A stretch of 64,000 bases of DNA from Deinococcus sonorensis KR-87 (GCF_040256395.1 NZ_CP158299.1:1145501-1209500); one strand, 5' to 3'; shown: positions 21,659 through 30,827, numbered from the stretch's first letter. Made by a program: numbers and translations. The notes: generated by a model not told the origin, from the sequence alone.

Positions 21659-22707
21659 GCTTCGTCCAGATCACGACGCCGAGCCGGAGCCGGGTGGTAT
21701 GGGTAACGCTGGCGGCACTGGTGGTGGCGCTGCTGATCGCCGGAGCCGTGTTCGCCGCGTCCGGCACCAACCCGCTCACCGCCTACGGCACGCTGCTACA
21801 GGGCACCGTGATGGACGCCCAGGGCTGGGCCGAGGTGCTGCGGCGGGCGGTGCCGCTGCTCTTGATCGGGGTGGGGCTGACGCTGGCGTTCCGGGCGCAG
21901 TTCTTCAACATCGGGGCGGAGGGGCAGCTGCTGATGGGCGCGGTGGCGGCGGGCGGGGTGGCGTTGTTCACGCCGCTGCCGGGCCTGCTGCTGCCGGTGG
22001 GGATGTTCGTGGCCGCCTTCCTGGTGGGCGGGCTGTGGACGCTGATTGCAGCGTGGCTGCGGACCCGCCTGCGCGTCAACGAGATTCTGAGCACCCTGAT
22101 GCTCAACTACGTGGCGCAGTACCTGGTGGTGTACCTGATCGCGGGGCCATGGAAGGGCAAGAACGTGCGCGGCTTCATCTACACCGACGACTTTCCGGCC
22201 GCCGCCCAGCTGGCGGTGGTGCCGGGCACCCGGGTCGGCATTCTGACGCTGGTGCTGGGCGTGGTGGCGGCGGTGGGCCTGCAGTTCGTGCTGTCGCGCA
22301 CCACCCGGGGCTATGAGCTGCGGGTGGTGGGGGAGAACCCCGGTGCGGCCCGGTACGCCGGCATCAGCGCGCCGCGCACCGTGCTGCTGATGGCGCTGAT
22401 CACCGGCGGCATGGCTGGGCTGGCGGGGGCCGGCGAGGTGGCGGGCATCCACCACAAGCTGCTGGACCCGGCCCAGATCAGCGCGGGGTACGGCTTCACG
22501 GCCATCATCGTGGCGTGGCTGGCGCGCGGCAATCCGCTGCTGTGCCTGGTGACGGCCCCGCTGATGGGCATCATCCTGGCGGGCGGCGACGTGCTCAAGA
22601 TCAACCTGAACATGCCGGGCCGCATCGTGGACGTGTTCAGCGGCGTGATGCTGATGACCCTGATCGCCAGCGAAGTGTTCGTGCGCTACCGCTGGAAGCG
22701 CGGCTAG
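21655..22707 (+). CDS. nucleoside-type ABC transporter permease 1
   Basis: This is a 350-residue BPD_transp_2 permease (YufP/NupB type) with about nine hydrophobic segments, such as WVTLAALVVALLIAGAVFAASG and LLLIGVGLTLAFRAQFFNIGAEGQLLMGA. The latter is the family signature. RVNEILSTLMLNYVAQYLV and TRGYELRVVGENPGAARYAGI (the cytosolic coupling loop that meets the ATPase) confirm it. The GTG at 21655 overlaps the ATPase stop as GTGA. It pairs with the shorter permease that follows. It forms half of the membrane channel of a nucleoside importer; the substrate is inferred from family resemblance only. Confidence 0.9.
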   Translation: MSFVQITTPSRSRVVWVTLAALVVALLIAGAVFAASGTNPLTAYGTLLQGTVMDAQGWAEVLRRAVPLLLIGVGLTLAFRAQFFNIGAEGQLLMGAVAAGGVALFTPLPGLLLPVGMFVAAFLVGGLWTLIAAWLRTRLRVNEILSTLMLNYVAQYLVVYLIAGPWKGKNVRGFIYTDDFPAAAQLAVVPGTRVGILTLVLGVVAAVGLQFVLSRTTRGYELRVVGENPGAARYAGISAPRTVLLMALITGGMAGLAGAGEVAGIHHKLLDPAQISAGYGFTAIIVAWLARGNPLLCLVTAPLMGIILAGGDVLKINLNMPGRIVDVFSGVMLMTLIASEVFVRYRWKRG

Positions 22708-22719
22708 GAGAGGTGGAGT

Positions 22720-23589
22720 ATGGATGAACTGCTGAACGCGCTGACCCGGGCGCTGGCCTTCGGCACGCCGCTGCTGCTGGCCAGCCTGGGCGCCATCATC
22801 AACGAGCGGGCCGGGGTGGTGAACCTGGGTGTGGAGGGCATGATGGCCCTGGGCGCCCTGGCGGGATTTGCGGTGGCCTACGGCGGCGGCATGGGCGGCA
22901 GCCTGGTGCTGGCGATCCTGGCGGCCATGGCCGCCGGCGCGCTGGCCGGGCTGCTGCACGCCTTCGTGACCATCACCCTGCGCGCCAACCAGTTCGTGTC
23001 GGGGCTGGCCCTGACGCTGCTGGGGCTGGGCGTGGCCGGCATGCTGGGCAAGCCCTACGAGGGCTTTCCGCTGTTCAACCAGCCGCCGCAGTGGCCCTTC
23101 ACGGTGGGGGCCATCGCGCTGGCCGCCGTGCTGGCCTTCGTGTTTCAGGGCACCCGCTTTGGCCTGACGCTGCGCTCGGTGGGGGAGAACCCGGCGGCGG
23201 CCGACGTGCTGGGGCTGAACGTGGGCCTGGTGCGCTACCTGGGCGTGATGGCCGGCGGCGCCCTGGCCGGGCTGGCCGGGGCGTACCTGTCGCTGGTGTA
23301 CCGGCCCAGCTGGACCGATGGCATGACGGCGGGCCTCGGCTGGATTGCAGTGGCGCTGGTGATCTTCGTGGGCTGGAGCCCGCTGCGCGCCGTTCTGGGC
23401 AGCATCTTCTTCGGACTGCTGTACTACCTGCAGTTCCGGCTGCAGGGGCAGAGCCCGGTGCCCACCGAGTTCTTCTCGGCCATGCCGTACCTGCTGGTGG
23501 TGGTGGTGCTGGCCTTCGCCGGGCTGCGCGGTCAGCAGGGCGCGGCGCCCGAGGCGCTGGGCCGCCCGTATACCCGCGGCGAACGCTGA
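22720..23589 (+). CDS. nucleoside-type ABC transporter permease 2
   Basis: This is a 289-residue BPD_transp_2 permease (YufQ/NupC type). Signature segments are FGTPLLLASLGAIINERAGVVNLGVEGMM at the N-terminus, FVSGLALTLLGLGVAGMLG in the middle and the coupling loop RFGLTLRSVGENPAAADVLG. Eight to nine membrane helices are visible. A clear GGAGAGGTGGAG sits just upstream of the ATG, 12 nt after the previous stop. It completes the channel with the upstream permease. A 131-nt AT-richer gap separates it from the binding-protein gene. Confidence 0.9.
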   Translation: MDELLNALTRALAFGTPLLLASLGAIINERAGVVNLGVEGMMALGALAGFAVAYGGGMGGSLVLAILAAMAAGALAGLLHAFVTITLRANQFVSGLALTLLGLGVAGMLGKPYEGFPLFNQPPQWPFTVGAIALAAVLAFVFQGTRFGLTLRSVGENPAAADVLGLNVGLVRYLGVMAGGALAGLAGAYLSLVYRPSWTDGMTAGLGWIAVALVIFVGWSPLRAVLGSIFFGLLYYLQFRLQGQSPVPTEFFSAMPYLLVVVVLAFAGLRGQQGAAPEALGRPYTRGER

Positions 23590-23654
23590 GTGTCGGGTTG
23601 CGGTGCCCCATCCGGTTCACCCCAGGCATTTATGAGGAGTTTTTCCGAATCAAA

Positions 23655-23685
23655 TCAACATTTTGTTCAGGTTTTGCTCTACATT
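23655..23685 (+). promoter_or_regulatory. AT-rich promoter candidate before the binding-protein gene
   Basis: TCAACA (23655-23660), 19 nt, TACATT (23680-23685), in an AT-rich stretch that stands out from the flanking DNA. A separate promoter would let the binding protein be made in excess over the membrane parts. Confidence 0.35.
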
Positions 23686-23720
23686 CAACGCAGTCCGTCG
23701 CCGGACCCAGGAGGAACCAC

Positions 23721-24896
23721 ATGAAGCGAATTCTGACCATGGCCCTTGCCGCTGCCGCCGGAGGCGCCGCGCTGCTCGGACAGACCACCCAGGCGCAGGG
23801 CAACAGCACCGCCAAACTCAAGGCCTGCTTCATCTACGTGGGGCCCACCGGCGACATCGGCTGGACCTACGCCCACGACCAGGCGCGCAAGGCGGCCGAG
23901 AAGGCGCTGCCGTGGCTGGAGACCAAGTACGTGGAGAGCGTGCCGGAAGGGCAGGCGCTGCCGGCCATTGACCGGCTGGTGGCCGACAAGTGCCAGGTGA
24001 TCTTCACCACCAGCTTCGGCTACATGGACGACACCCTGACCGCTGCCAAGAAGTACCCGAACGTGATCTTCGCGCACGCGGCCGGCTACAAGCGCAACCC
24101 CAACATGGCCACCTACATGGCCGACTTCTATCAGGTGTACTACCTCAACGGTCTGGTGGCGGGCGCACTGAGCAAGAGCGGCAAGATCGGCTTCGTGGGC
24201 ACCTACCCGGTGCCGGAGCTCAAGCGTCACCTGTCGGCCTTCGCCCTGGGCGTCAAGGCGGCCAACCCCAAGGCCGTGGTGGACGTGAAGTGGCTGAACT
24301 CCTGGTTCGATCCGGCCAAGACCCGCGAGGCCAGTGAGGCGCTGCTGGCGCAGGGCGACGACGTGCTGACCAGCGCCGAGGACAGCGCCACCGGCGTGCA
24401 GACGGCGGCGGCCAAGAAGATTCCCACCTTCAGCCACTACAACAGCATGTACCGCTTCTCCAAGGACTACGTGGTGACCGGCCACCTGGCGCACTGGGAC
24501 AAGATCTACATCGACTTCCTGACCAAGGTGCACAACGGGACCTACACCAACAAGAACCTGCAGAACGTGGACTACTGGTGGCTGCTCAACAAGGGTGCAG
24601 TGGAGATGGGCGCCGACGCCGGACTGGCGGTCAATCCCAAGTACGTGCCGCAGCTGAAGGCCGCCACCATGACCGTGAAGGGGCAGAAGGTGAGCGTGTA
24701 CGACCGCCTGATGGCCCTGACCAAGGACATGAGCTCGGCCAAGCCCACCTTCGACCCGTTCGCCGGGCCGCTCAAGGACCGGTATGGCGTGACGCGTGTG
24801 CCCGCCGGCAAGACGCTGAGCGTGGCCGACCTGAACAGCATGAGCTGGGTCGTGCCGGGCGTGGTTGGCGACGTGGCGGACGAACCCAAGAAGTAA
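23721..24896 (+). CDS. BMP-family (basic membrane protein) substrate-binding protein
   Basis: This is the periplasmic-type binding component of the importer. The 391-residue protein has a signal peptide (MKRILTMALAAAAGGAALLG, cleaved near AQA) and the BMP fold: ACFIYVGPTGDIGWTYAHDQARKAAE, a CQVIFTTSFGYMD segment, a GKIGFVGTYPVPELKRHLSAFALG hinge region and DVLTSAEDSATGVQTAA. BMP/PnrA proteins mostly bind purine nucleosides, so nucleoside uptake is the favoured role. GGAGG lies 6 nt upstream of the ATG at 23721. The frame upstream is open only by codon bias. Gene order is unusual only in that the binding protein comes last. Confidence 0.92.
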   Translation: MKRILTMALAAAAGGAALLGQTTQAQGNSTAKLKACFIYVGPTGDIGWTYAHDQARKAAEKALPWLETKYVESVPEGQALPAIDRLVADKCQVIFTTSFGYMDDTLTAAKKYPNVIFAHAAGYKRNPNMATYMADFYQVYYLNGLVAGALSKSGKIGFVGTYPVPELKRHLSAFALGVKAANPKAVVDVKWLNSWFDPAKTREASEALLAQGDDVLTSAEDSATGVQTAAAKKIPTFSHYNSMYRFSKDYVVTGHLAHWDKIYIDFLTKVHNGTYTNKNLQNVDYWWLLNKGAVEMGADAGLAVNPKYVPQLKAATMTVKGQKVSVYDRLMALTKDMSSAKPTFDPFAGPLKDRYGVTRVPAGKTLSVADLNSMSWVVPGVVGDVADEPKK

Positions 24897-24916
24897 ATCT
24901 GCTGGATTGAGCCGAG

Positions 24917-24959
24917 AACAGCAGCGCCGCCTGATATGTGATCGGGCGGCGCTGCTGTT
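24917..24959 (+). terminator. terminator of the nucleoside transporter operon
   Basis: Perfect 15-bp stem (24917-24931 with 24945-24959), 13-nt loop, 20 nt after the binding-protein stop. Confidence 0.8.
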
Positions 24960-25272
24960 GGAAGAGTCCGGCTGGCGGGTCAGGGGAAAAGCAGGCCCTG
25001 TTTGAGGAGCTGTGGAAGCCTTGCCACGCCAGCAGCAAGCGTTCCGCCGAGCTCATCTGCCGGGCTCAGGGCAGCCACAGCAGACGCTCACCATCGCCGC
25101 TTCAGTGAGCCTGGGCTATCCGCCTTCAGCCCGGGCCTACAGACCGAACCTGGCCGGGCTGAGCTATTGTCCGCTCCTTAGCCCTGTATTCAGCCCGCAG
25201 CTGCCATGTGCCGCGGCTTTGTAAACATTTAACAATGCTGGAGCGCGTTTTTTGACAATGTGCCGGTAGTCC
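24960..25272. other. 313-nt intergenic region
   Basis: No gene is supported here. It includes an AT-rich patch at ~25215-25260 with a perfect TTGACA at 25252-25257, but no matching -10 lies before the ATG at 25273. A promoter for the sensor gene must be nearby but cannot be placed. Confidence 0.5.
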
Positions 25273-27828
25273 ATGCGTGCCGAGTCCTCCGGGTTGACAG
25301 AACAGTTCGGTCCTTATGAGGTCCTGCCCCAACCGGTGTGGTGCTCTGATCAGGAGGGCCACTGCCTGTACAGCAACCGGGCCATGACCCTGACCACCGG
25401 GCTGTCGCCGGAAGCGATGCTCGGTGACGGGTACCTCCAGGGTGTGCACCCGGACGATTGCAACCGGGTGCGGGACGTGCTGCCGGCGCACTGGATGGCC
25501 CAGGACCCGGTGGAATATGAGTACCGGCTGCTGCAGGCCACCGGGGAGTACCACTGGGTCTGTAGCCGCAGCCAGCCGGTCCGGTCGGAAACGGGCGAGC
25601 TGATTCACTGGGTCTCCACCTGCCACGATATCGACGCGCTGAAGCGGGCCGAGCACAGCCGGGCGCGGCAGAACGGCCTGTCGGTGCGGTTGCTGCGGCT
25701 CACGCAGGGCCTGGCCCGCGCCACCGACCTGCAGACGGCCGTAGCTTCGGCCCTGCAGGGCTGCCATGAAGTGCTGCAGGCCCATGGGGTCCTGCTGTAC
25801 CTGTTGAGCGACAACGGCAATGAGCTGCTGCTGAGTGCCACTCACGGGTACTCGGACGAGGACGTCACCTCGATCCGGTCGGTGGCGGCCACCGCCGATC
25901 TGCCGGCGGCCCAGGCGATCCGGGTCGAACGTCCCATCTGGGTCGAGGCCGATCTCGCAGAGCGCTATCCCCAGATGCACCCGATCATCGACACGTACCA
26001 CCTGCAGGCGCTGGCCTGCATTCCCCTGATGCGGGCCCGTCGCCCGATGGGGGTGCTGGTGCTCGACTTCACCGAGCCGCAGCCGTTCGACCCGGATCTG
26101 CGGGCCCTGCTGGTGGGCGCGGCGGACGAGATCGGGCAGGCGCTGGTGCGTACCGGGCTGCTCACCGTCCGGCAGCGGCTGGAGCAGTATCAGGTGCTGC
26201 TCAACACCATCACCGATCAGCTGTCCCGGAGCCTGACCTGCGAGGAGGTCCACCGGGGAGTGCTGCAGGAGAGCGCCGAGGTGACCGGTGCGTACGGCGG
26301 CTTCTTCACCAGCGTCGCGCTGGATGGGGCCACACTGGTGGTGGACACCCAGCAGGGTTACGCTCCGCAGTTCATGGAGCGTCACCACGTCATTCCGCCC
26401 GAGGCCGACCTGCCGGTTCAGCTGGCCCGGCGAACCGGGCAGGCGGTATACGTGTCGTCCCGGGCCGAGCTGCTGCAGCGCTTTCCGGAGCTGGCCGGCA
26501 CCCTGGAAGCGCGGACGCAGGCGCTGGCGGTTCTGCCGCTGCGCAGTGACGGACAGGTCACCGGCACGCTGGCGCTGAGCTACGCCAGTCCGCATGACTT
26601 TGACCCGGTGGAGCGCCAGTTCCTGGTGGCCCTGGCCACCCACACCTCCCAGGTGTTGCAGCGTGCCCGCCTGTACGAACGGGAGCAGGCCGCCCGCCGG
26701 CAGGCCGAGGAGGTGGCGCGCAGTGAGCAGCTCAACCAGCAGTCGCTGCGCGGCATTCTGAACGCGCTGCCGAACCTGGTGTGGATTCTGACGCCGGACG
26801 GGCTGGTGCAGGAATTCAATACCCAGTGGGGAAGCTACACCGGCCAGACCGAGCAGATGGAGGGCGTCAGCTGGCTGGAGGCCATTCATCCGGCCGACCA
26901 ACCGCTGCTGATGCAGATTCGTGCGGAGGCCATCCGGGCGGTCCGGGAGTACCGCCTGGAGCTGCGCATACGCCGCTCTGACCACACCTACCGCTGGCAT
27001 GTCGCGCGGGTGATCCCGGTGCTGGTGGACGGCCAGCTGATGCGCTGGGTCGGGTCGGCCACCGACATCGACGACCAGAAGCGCACTGAGGAACTGCTTG
27101 AGCAGCGGGTGATGGAACGCACCCGGCGCTGGCAGGACCTGAACCTGGAACTGCGGGCCATCGCCACGACGCTGGCCGGCAGCCTGGAAGAACCGCTGCG
27201 CCGGGTCTTCGGGGTGGTGGGCCTGATCGAGCAGCGTCTGGGCCGGCTGGACCACCTGAAGGACGAGCGGATTGTGCAGCTGTTCCGTCTGTTGAGTGCT
27301 GAGACGCAGCGCATGAGCGGGGTGGCGCAGGAGATCCGGCAGTTCTCCGATCTGGAGAACAGAGAACTGCGGCTCAGCCGGGTGCCGCTCGATCAGCTGG
27401 TGATTCAGGTGCGCAGCGACCTGGAATCCTATACCCGCCAGCAGACGGTGAAGTGGAAGATGGGCAGCCTGCCGGTGGTGCGGGCCGACGCGCTGCTGCT
27501 GCGCCAGGTGTTCGCGGAGGTGTTCCTAACCCTGCTGAGTCGCCCGGCCGACACCGGCGACCTGATCATCACCATCAGCGCGGCGGTGCATGGGCAGCAG
27601 GTGGAGGTCCGGCTGGAGTCGAACGGCCGCTTCACGGCCGAGGAGGTGCAGCTTCTGTTCTCCCCACTGGGCCATGACCTGGAGTCCGGTGGGGGAGCCG
27701 GTCTGGCCAATGTTCGCCGTACCGTGGCGCGGCACGGAGGTCAGATCTCGACCGTGGAGTCCGAGGCGGGAACCGTCCTGGCCCTGACCCTGCCGCTGTG
27801 GCGCGACCCTCCAGTGTCCAGGGCCTGA
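25273..27828 (+). CDS. PAS-GAF-GAF-PAS protein with degenerate histidine-kinase core
   Basis: The 851-residue protein lacks membrane segments. Domains in order are PAS (~12-125, ending HWVSTCHDIDALKRAE), GAF (~150-300), GAF (~315-465), a short coiled coil, PAS (~490-612, ending WVGSATDIDDQKRTEE), a DHp-like helix pair and a HATPase-like end (~740-845). The phosphoacceptor is missing: where related kinases read SHDLQEPLR, this has AGSLEEPLR, with Gly636 at the His position. The N box lacks its Asn (RQVFAEVFLTLLS) and the G1 box reads LESNGRF in place of D-N-G-x-G. The G2-like GGGAGLANVRR is kept. So it is probably a signal-sensing pseudokinase. No response regulator adjoins it. Confidence 0.85.
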   Translation: MRAESSGLTEQFGPYEVLPQPVWCSDQEGHCLYSNRAMTLTTGLSPEAMLGDGYLQGVHPDDCNRVRDVLPAHWMAQDPVEYEYRLLQATGEYHWVCSRSQPVRSETGELIHWVSTCHDIDALKRAEHSRARQNGLSVRLLRLTQGLARATDLQTAVASALQGCHEVLQAHGVLLYLLSDNGNELLLSATHGYSDEDVTSIRSVAATADLPAAQAIRVERPIWVEADLAERYPQMHPIIDTYHLQALACIPLMRARRPMGVLVLDFTEPQPFDPDLRALLVGAADEIGQALVRTGLLTVRQRLEQYQVLLNTITDQLSRSLTCEEVHRGVLQESAEVTGAYGGFFTSVALDGATLVVDTQQGYAPQFMERHHVIPPEADLPVQLARRTGQAVYVSSRAELLQRFPELAGTLEARTQALAVLPLRSDGQVTGTLALSYASPHDFDPVERQFLVALATHTSQVLQRARLYEREQAARRQAEEVARSEQLNQQSLRGILNALPNLVWILTPDGLVQEFNTQWGSYTGQTEQMEGVSWLEAIHPADQPLLMQIRAEAIRAVREYRLELRIRRSDHTYRWHVARVIPVLVDGQLMRWVGSATDIDDQKRTEELLEQRVMERTRRWQDLNLELRAIATTLAGSLEEPLRRVFGVVGLIEQRLGRLDHLKDERIVQLFRLLSAETQRMSGVAQEIRQFSDLENRELRLSRVPLDQLVIQVRSDLESYTRQQTVKWKMGSLPVVRADALLLRQVFAEVFLTLLSRPADTGDLIITISAAVHGQQVEVRLESNGRFTAEEVQLLFSPLGHDLESGGGAGLANVRRTVARHGGQISTVESEAGTVLALTLPLWRDPPVSRA

Positions 27829-27833
27829 GCCGG

Positions 27834-28346
27834 TCAGTGATGCAGCAGGGCCAGCATCTGATCGGTCACGCCCTGGACTTCCACGCTGATGTGGTCGGTA
27901 CGGCCACGGCCCTGAGTCCAGGCGCGGTGAGCCACGCGGCGCGCTTCTTCCAGCGTGCAGCCCCGGCCGAGGAGCAGTTCTGTCAGATCCTGCTCACTGA
28001 TGGCCTGATCCTGGGTGTTGTTGCTGCCCACCGTGATCAGAATCCGGCGCACCACCGGGACCAGTTCCGGCACCAGTTCCGGTCCGTCCGGCCCAATCGT
28101 CTCCCGCACGATCAGCCGGGTCTCAACGTCCGGACGCGGCTGGCCAGGCGCGGCCCGCACCAGCCTGAGGCGGTCCGCAGCAATCCAGACCCCGCGCATT
28201 CCCAGAAACTCGGCGGTGGTGGCGGCGGTGGCGACCCGGTAGCGGGCATCCGCCCCCAGTTCTGTGATGACGCCAACCGCTCCATCCGGAAGCCGCTGAC
28301 CGTCACCGGTGATCTGGACCCGGTCGCCCAGCTGGAACGCGCTCAC
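27834..28346 (-). CDS. conserved hypothetical protein with N-terminal SH3-like/KOW-like region
   Basis: The frame runs further upstream to 28469, but the extension is low-complexity and lacks family character. I choose the GTG at 28346, giving 170 residues starting VSAFQLGDRVQITGDGQ. An ATG at 28403 is an alternative. The first ~65 residues (GDRVQITG...GAVGVITEL...RYRVATAATTAEFLGMRGVWI) look like a small beta-barrel of the SH3/KOW sort. The second half has a beta strand pair (TRLIVRET), a short Asn-rich turn and a helical C-terminus (EEARRVAHRAWTQGRGRTDHISVEVQGV). I do not recognise the function. It converges with the sensor gene, stop to stop, 5 nt apart. Confidence 0.6.
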   Translation of the reverse strand: MSAFQLGDRVQITGDGQRLPDGAVGVITELGADARYRVATAATTAEFLGMRGVWIAADRLRLVRAAPGQPRPDVETRLIVRETIGPDGPELVPELVPVVRRILITVGSNNTQDQAISEQDLTELLLGRGCTLEEARRVAHRAWTQGRGRTDHISVEVQGVTDQMLALLHH

Positions 28347-28573
28347 TTGGCACCCGCCGGATGATGGAGCGGGCAGCACGGGAGGGAAGGAAAAGGGAAG
28401 CATGCAGCAGTCATAAGCACCTGAACCGTCCCAGGCTACCCTTCTTTTCGCAGGGAGCAACGGGGCCACCGTTAAGCCGTGTTGTGAGTTGTTCCGGCTG
28501 GTCCTTGCGCCGATGCCAGGTCCGCCGGAGCGCGCCGAATGCTGTGGTCAAGAAACTGTCAGGGTTCAAGGCC

Positions 28574-28579
28574 TACCCT
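28574..28579 (+). promoter_or_regulatory. -10 box (TACCCT) of a leaderless small gene
   Basis: TACCCT ends 6 nt before the GTG at 28586, and there is no Shine-Dalgarno sequence. It supports the short reading of that gene. Confidence 0.45.
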
Positions 28580-28585
28580 GGGAAC

Positions 28586-28804
28586 GTGGATCACTGGCCG
28601 TTGTACGAACTTGCGCTCAGAGCGGTCGCGGAGGCCATCTCTGCAGCCCAGCAGCGGGGGGACACTCACGAGATGCTGCAGGCGCACCACCTGAGGGCCG
28701 ACTTCCTGACGATCGTGTGTGGGTGGTCCTCCGATGCCCAGACGTATCAGGACCTGATTGCCCACGCCCGAGCGATGACCGTGCAGGCGCTGGTCCGCAG
28801 TTGA
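28586..28804 (+). CDS. small helical protein, unknown (possible paralogue of the next gene)
   Basis: The GTG at 28586 with a TACCCT box 6 nt upstream gives 72 residues, starting VDHWPLYELALRAVAEAISA. The frame is open to 28361 but that part reads like non-coding sequence (Arg/Ser/Cys-rich, no pattern). The protein is almost entirely helical, with HLRADFLTIVCGWSSDAQTY in the middle. The N-terminal pattern L-(Y/H)-(E/D)-L-x-x-R-x-(V/L)-A-E is shared with the next small gene (LHDLICRTLAETA), and lengths are nearly equal, so the two could be diverged duplicates. No known family is recognised. Confidence 0.55.
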   Translation: MDHWPLYELALRAVAEAISAAQQRGDTHEMLQAHHLRADFLTIVCGWSSDAQTYQDLIAHARAMTVQALVRS

Positions 28805-28918
28805 CCTCTGCAGGTACTGCACGGCTGAACAGGATGCGGGGCCGCTCACCGCCGGCAGATGAACATCGTTCCTTTCCAGGGTTGAAAAGGTTTAACGTTT
28901 AATTCACGAACCGGCGGG

Positions 28919-28924
28919 TAGGTT
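28919..28924 (+). promoter_or_regulatory. -10 box (TAGGTT) of a leaderless small gene
   Basis: TAGGTT ends 6 nt before the ATG at 28931. An AT-rich patch (28881-28905) lies upstream. Confidence 0.45.
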
Positions 28925-28930
28925 GTGGGT

Positions 28931-29146
28931 ATGTCCCGTCCGCATCTTCATGACCTGATCTGCCGCACCCTTGCCGAGACGGCGCGCTGCGCTGACGAGC
29001 ATCCTCACCCGCAAGGACAGGTCCGGCTGGAGTACCTGAAAGAGAAGGTCCTGCACGTCTCAACCGACCTCGACTGTATTGAGCTGATGGAGATGGCGCG
29101 GCGTCTGCGCCTGCAGTTCCTGTCCGGGTCCTGGGAGCTGAACTGA
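28931..29146 (+). CDS. small helical protein, unknown
   Basis: The protein has 71 residues from the ATG at 28931 (an in-frame GTG at 28925 is possible). It is helical and charged: RPHLHDLICRTLAETARCAD, then a short His/Pro turn, then LEYLKEKVLHVSTDLDCIEL and MEMARRLRLQFL. It has no signal peptide or membrane segment, and two Cys that are not arranged as a zinc knuckle. The weak resemblance to the preceding 72-residue protein and the shared leaderless promoter layout suggest a related pair. I do not recognise a family. Confidence 0.6.
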   Translation: MSRPHLHDLICRTLAETARCADEHPHPQGQVRLEYLKEKVLHVSTDLDCIELMEMARRLRLQFLSGSWELN

Positions 29147-29495
29147 CCGGAACAGGACACTCGCTGTACAGGGAGAGCTGAAGCTGCTTGAACCTCGTTT
29201 GAAGGGGAGTGGCAGCCGCAAGCCGGAGTTCAGGGCGCCGGGGATCAAACGATTTGGGAGCTGCCCAGGCCGCGCCACCAGCATTTTCCCGATTGGATGC
29301 TGGGCCGCTGCCTGCTTTGCTGAACAGGCCGGAATGCCGAGCGTTCCCAGCACCTAATGTCCGTAGTGCCGGAGGAGATATGAGAGGCAGCCTTCAACCT
29401 GTACCGGAAACAGCTGGAGGTTGCCGCTCAAGGCAGGATTCAACCGCCCACGTGAGCCCCTCTGGGAAGGTGACCCGACCTCCTGGCCAAAGAAA
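29147..29495. other. intergenic region without a recognisable gene
   Basis: About 350 nt between the small gene and the tRNA terminator. Open frames here have no codon-position bias or homologous pattern. No RNA gene or repeat was recognised. Confidence 0.5.
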
Positions 29496-29518
29496 AACCT
29501 CCCTCTGGGAGGGAGGTT
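29496..29518 (-). terminator. rho-independent terminator of the tRNA operon
   Basis: Read on the minus strand, a 10-bp stem (29518-29509 with 29505-29496) with a 3-nt loop runs into TTTTTCTTT. It lies 5 nt beyond the tRNA-Val 3' end. Confidence 0.88.
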
Positions 29519-29522
29519 CTGT

Positions 29523-29597
<75 letters not shown>

Positions 29598-29624
29598 GGA
29601 CCGATATCCTGCGGGGTATGAAAC

Positions 29625-29699
29625 TGGAGGCGCTGACCGGAATCGAACCGGTGAATGGAGGTTTTGCAGACCTCTGCCTTACCGCTTGGCTACAGCGCC
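29625..29699 (-). tRNA. tRNA-Cys (GCA)
   Basis: On the minus strand the acceptor GGCGCTG (29699-29693) pairs with CAGCGCC. The anticodon stem GAGGT/ACCTC holds the loop CTGCAAA, giving anticodon GCA (cysteine). The T arm contains CCGGTTCGATTCCGG. The discriminator is T(U) and CCA is encoded (29627-29625). It is the first gene of the tRNA-Cys/tRNA-Val unit, 27 nt before the Val gene. Confidence 0.96.
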
Positions 29700-29740
29700 A
29701 GCCACGAAAATGCCTGGAGGCCTGACTCCCAGCGAAAGGG

Positions 29741-29769
29741 ATGTTAGCACGGCCCCGGAAAGCTGTCAA
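29741..29769 (-). promoter_or_regulatory. consensus promoter of the tRNA operon
   Basis: Minus strand: perfect TTGACA (29769-29764), 17 nt, TAACAT (29746-29741). The start is expected near 29735, ~35 nt before tRNA-Cys. This is the best -35/-10 pair in the window. Confidence 0.8.
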
Positions 29770-29808
29770 AATCGGCTGGCAGGATGGCAGAAGCGTTCGC
29801 GGCTGCGG

Positions 29809-29814
29809 TAGCCT
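29809..29814 (+). promoter_or_regulatory. -10 box (TAGCCT), leaderless start
   Basis: TAGCCT ends 5 nt before the ATG at 29820, with no ribosome-binding site between. Confidence 0.45.
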
Positions 29815-29819
29815 AAGCC

Positions 29820-30131
29820 ATGAGTTCGGATTCTTCTGCCCCGCCGGCCCAGGACGCCGAGCGCCAGCGTGACGCGCAGCTGCGTGAAGGCCTATACGCG
29901 CGCAAACTGGCCCTGGCCATTCTGAGCACCCTGCAGCACAAAGGCGTCCTGAGTGCCAAGGAGGTGGACTCGATCCTGCTGGCCTCCAAGCGCGCGGCGG
30001 ACACCGAGTTCGTGCCCACCCAGGCGGTGCGCTCCAGCTTCTCGCCGCTTCCGGAGGACCGTGATCCGGCCCGGGTGCGCCATCAGCCGAAGGCCCCGCC
30101 GATCTTCGATATTCAGATTGACGAGGACTGA
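29820..30131 (+). CDS. hypothetical protein
   Basis: The 103-residue soluble protein has a polar N-terminus (SSDSSAPPAQDAERQRDAQ) and one well-formed helical section, LYARKLALAILSTLQHKGVL, followed by SAKEVDSILLASKRAA, which resembles a helix-turn-helix or a small helical hairpin. It ends in a disordered, proline-rich acidic tail (PPIFDIQIDED). The helical pair 'ILSTLQHKGVLSAKEVDSIL' is reminiscent of subunit-type helical hairpins that start with a leucine-rich segment, but no family can be named. GC-biased third positions and a TAGCCT box support it as a real gene. It converges with the next gene 15 nt apart. Confidence 0.65.
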   Translation: MSSDSSAPPAQDAERQRDAQLREGLYARKLALAILSTLQHKGVLSAKEVDSILLASKRAADTEFVPTQAVRSSFSPLPEDRDPARVRHQPKAPPIFDIQIDED

Positions 30132-30146
30132 GCCGGCCAGCAGGCG

Positions 30147-30827
<681 letters not shown>

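Noticed and set aside
23091..23720. N-terminal extension of the BMP binding protein
   Set aside because: It overlaps the second permease in another frame; the ATG at 23721 has GGAGG and a proper signal peptide.
25252..25257. Perfect TTGACA just before the PAS/GAF gene
   Set aside because: The -10 would fall inside the coding sequence after the start; it has no suitable hexamer.
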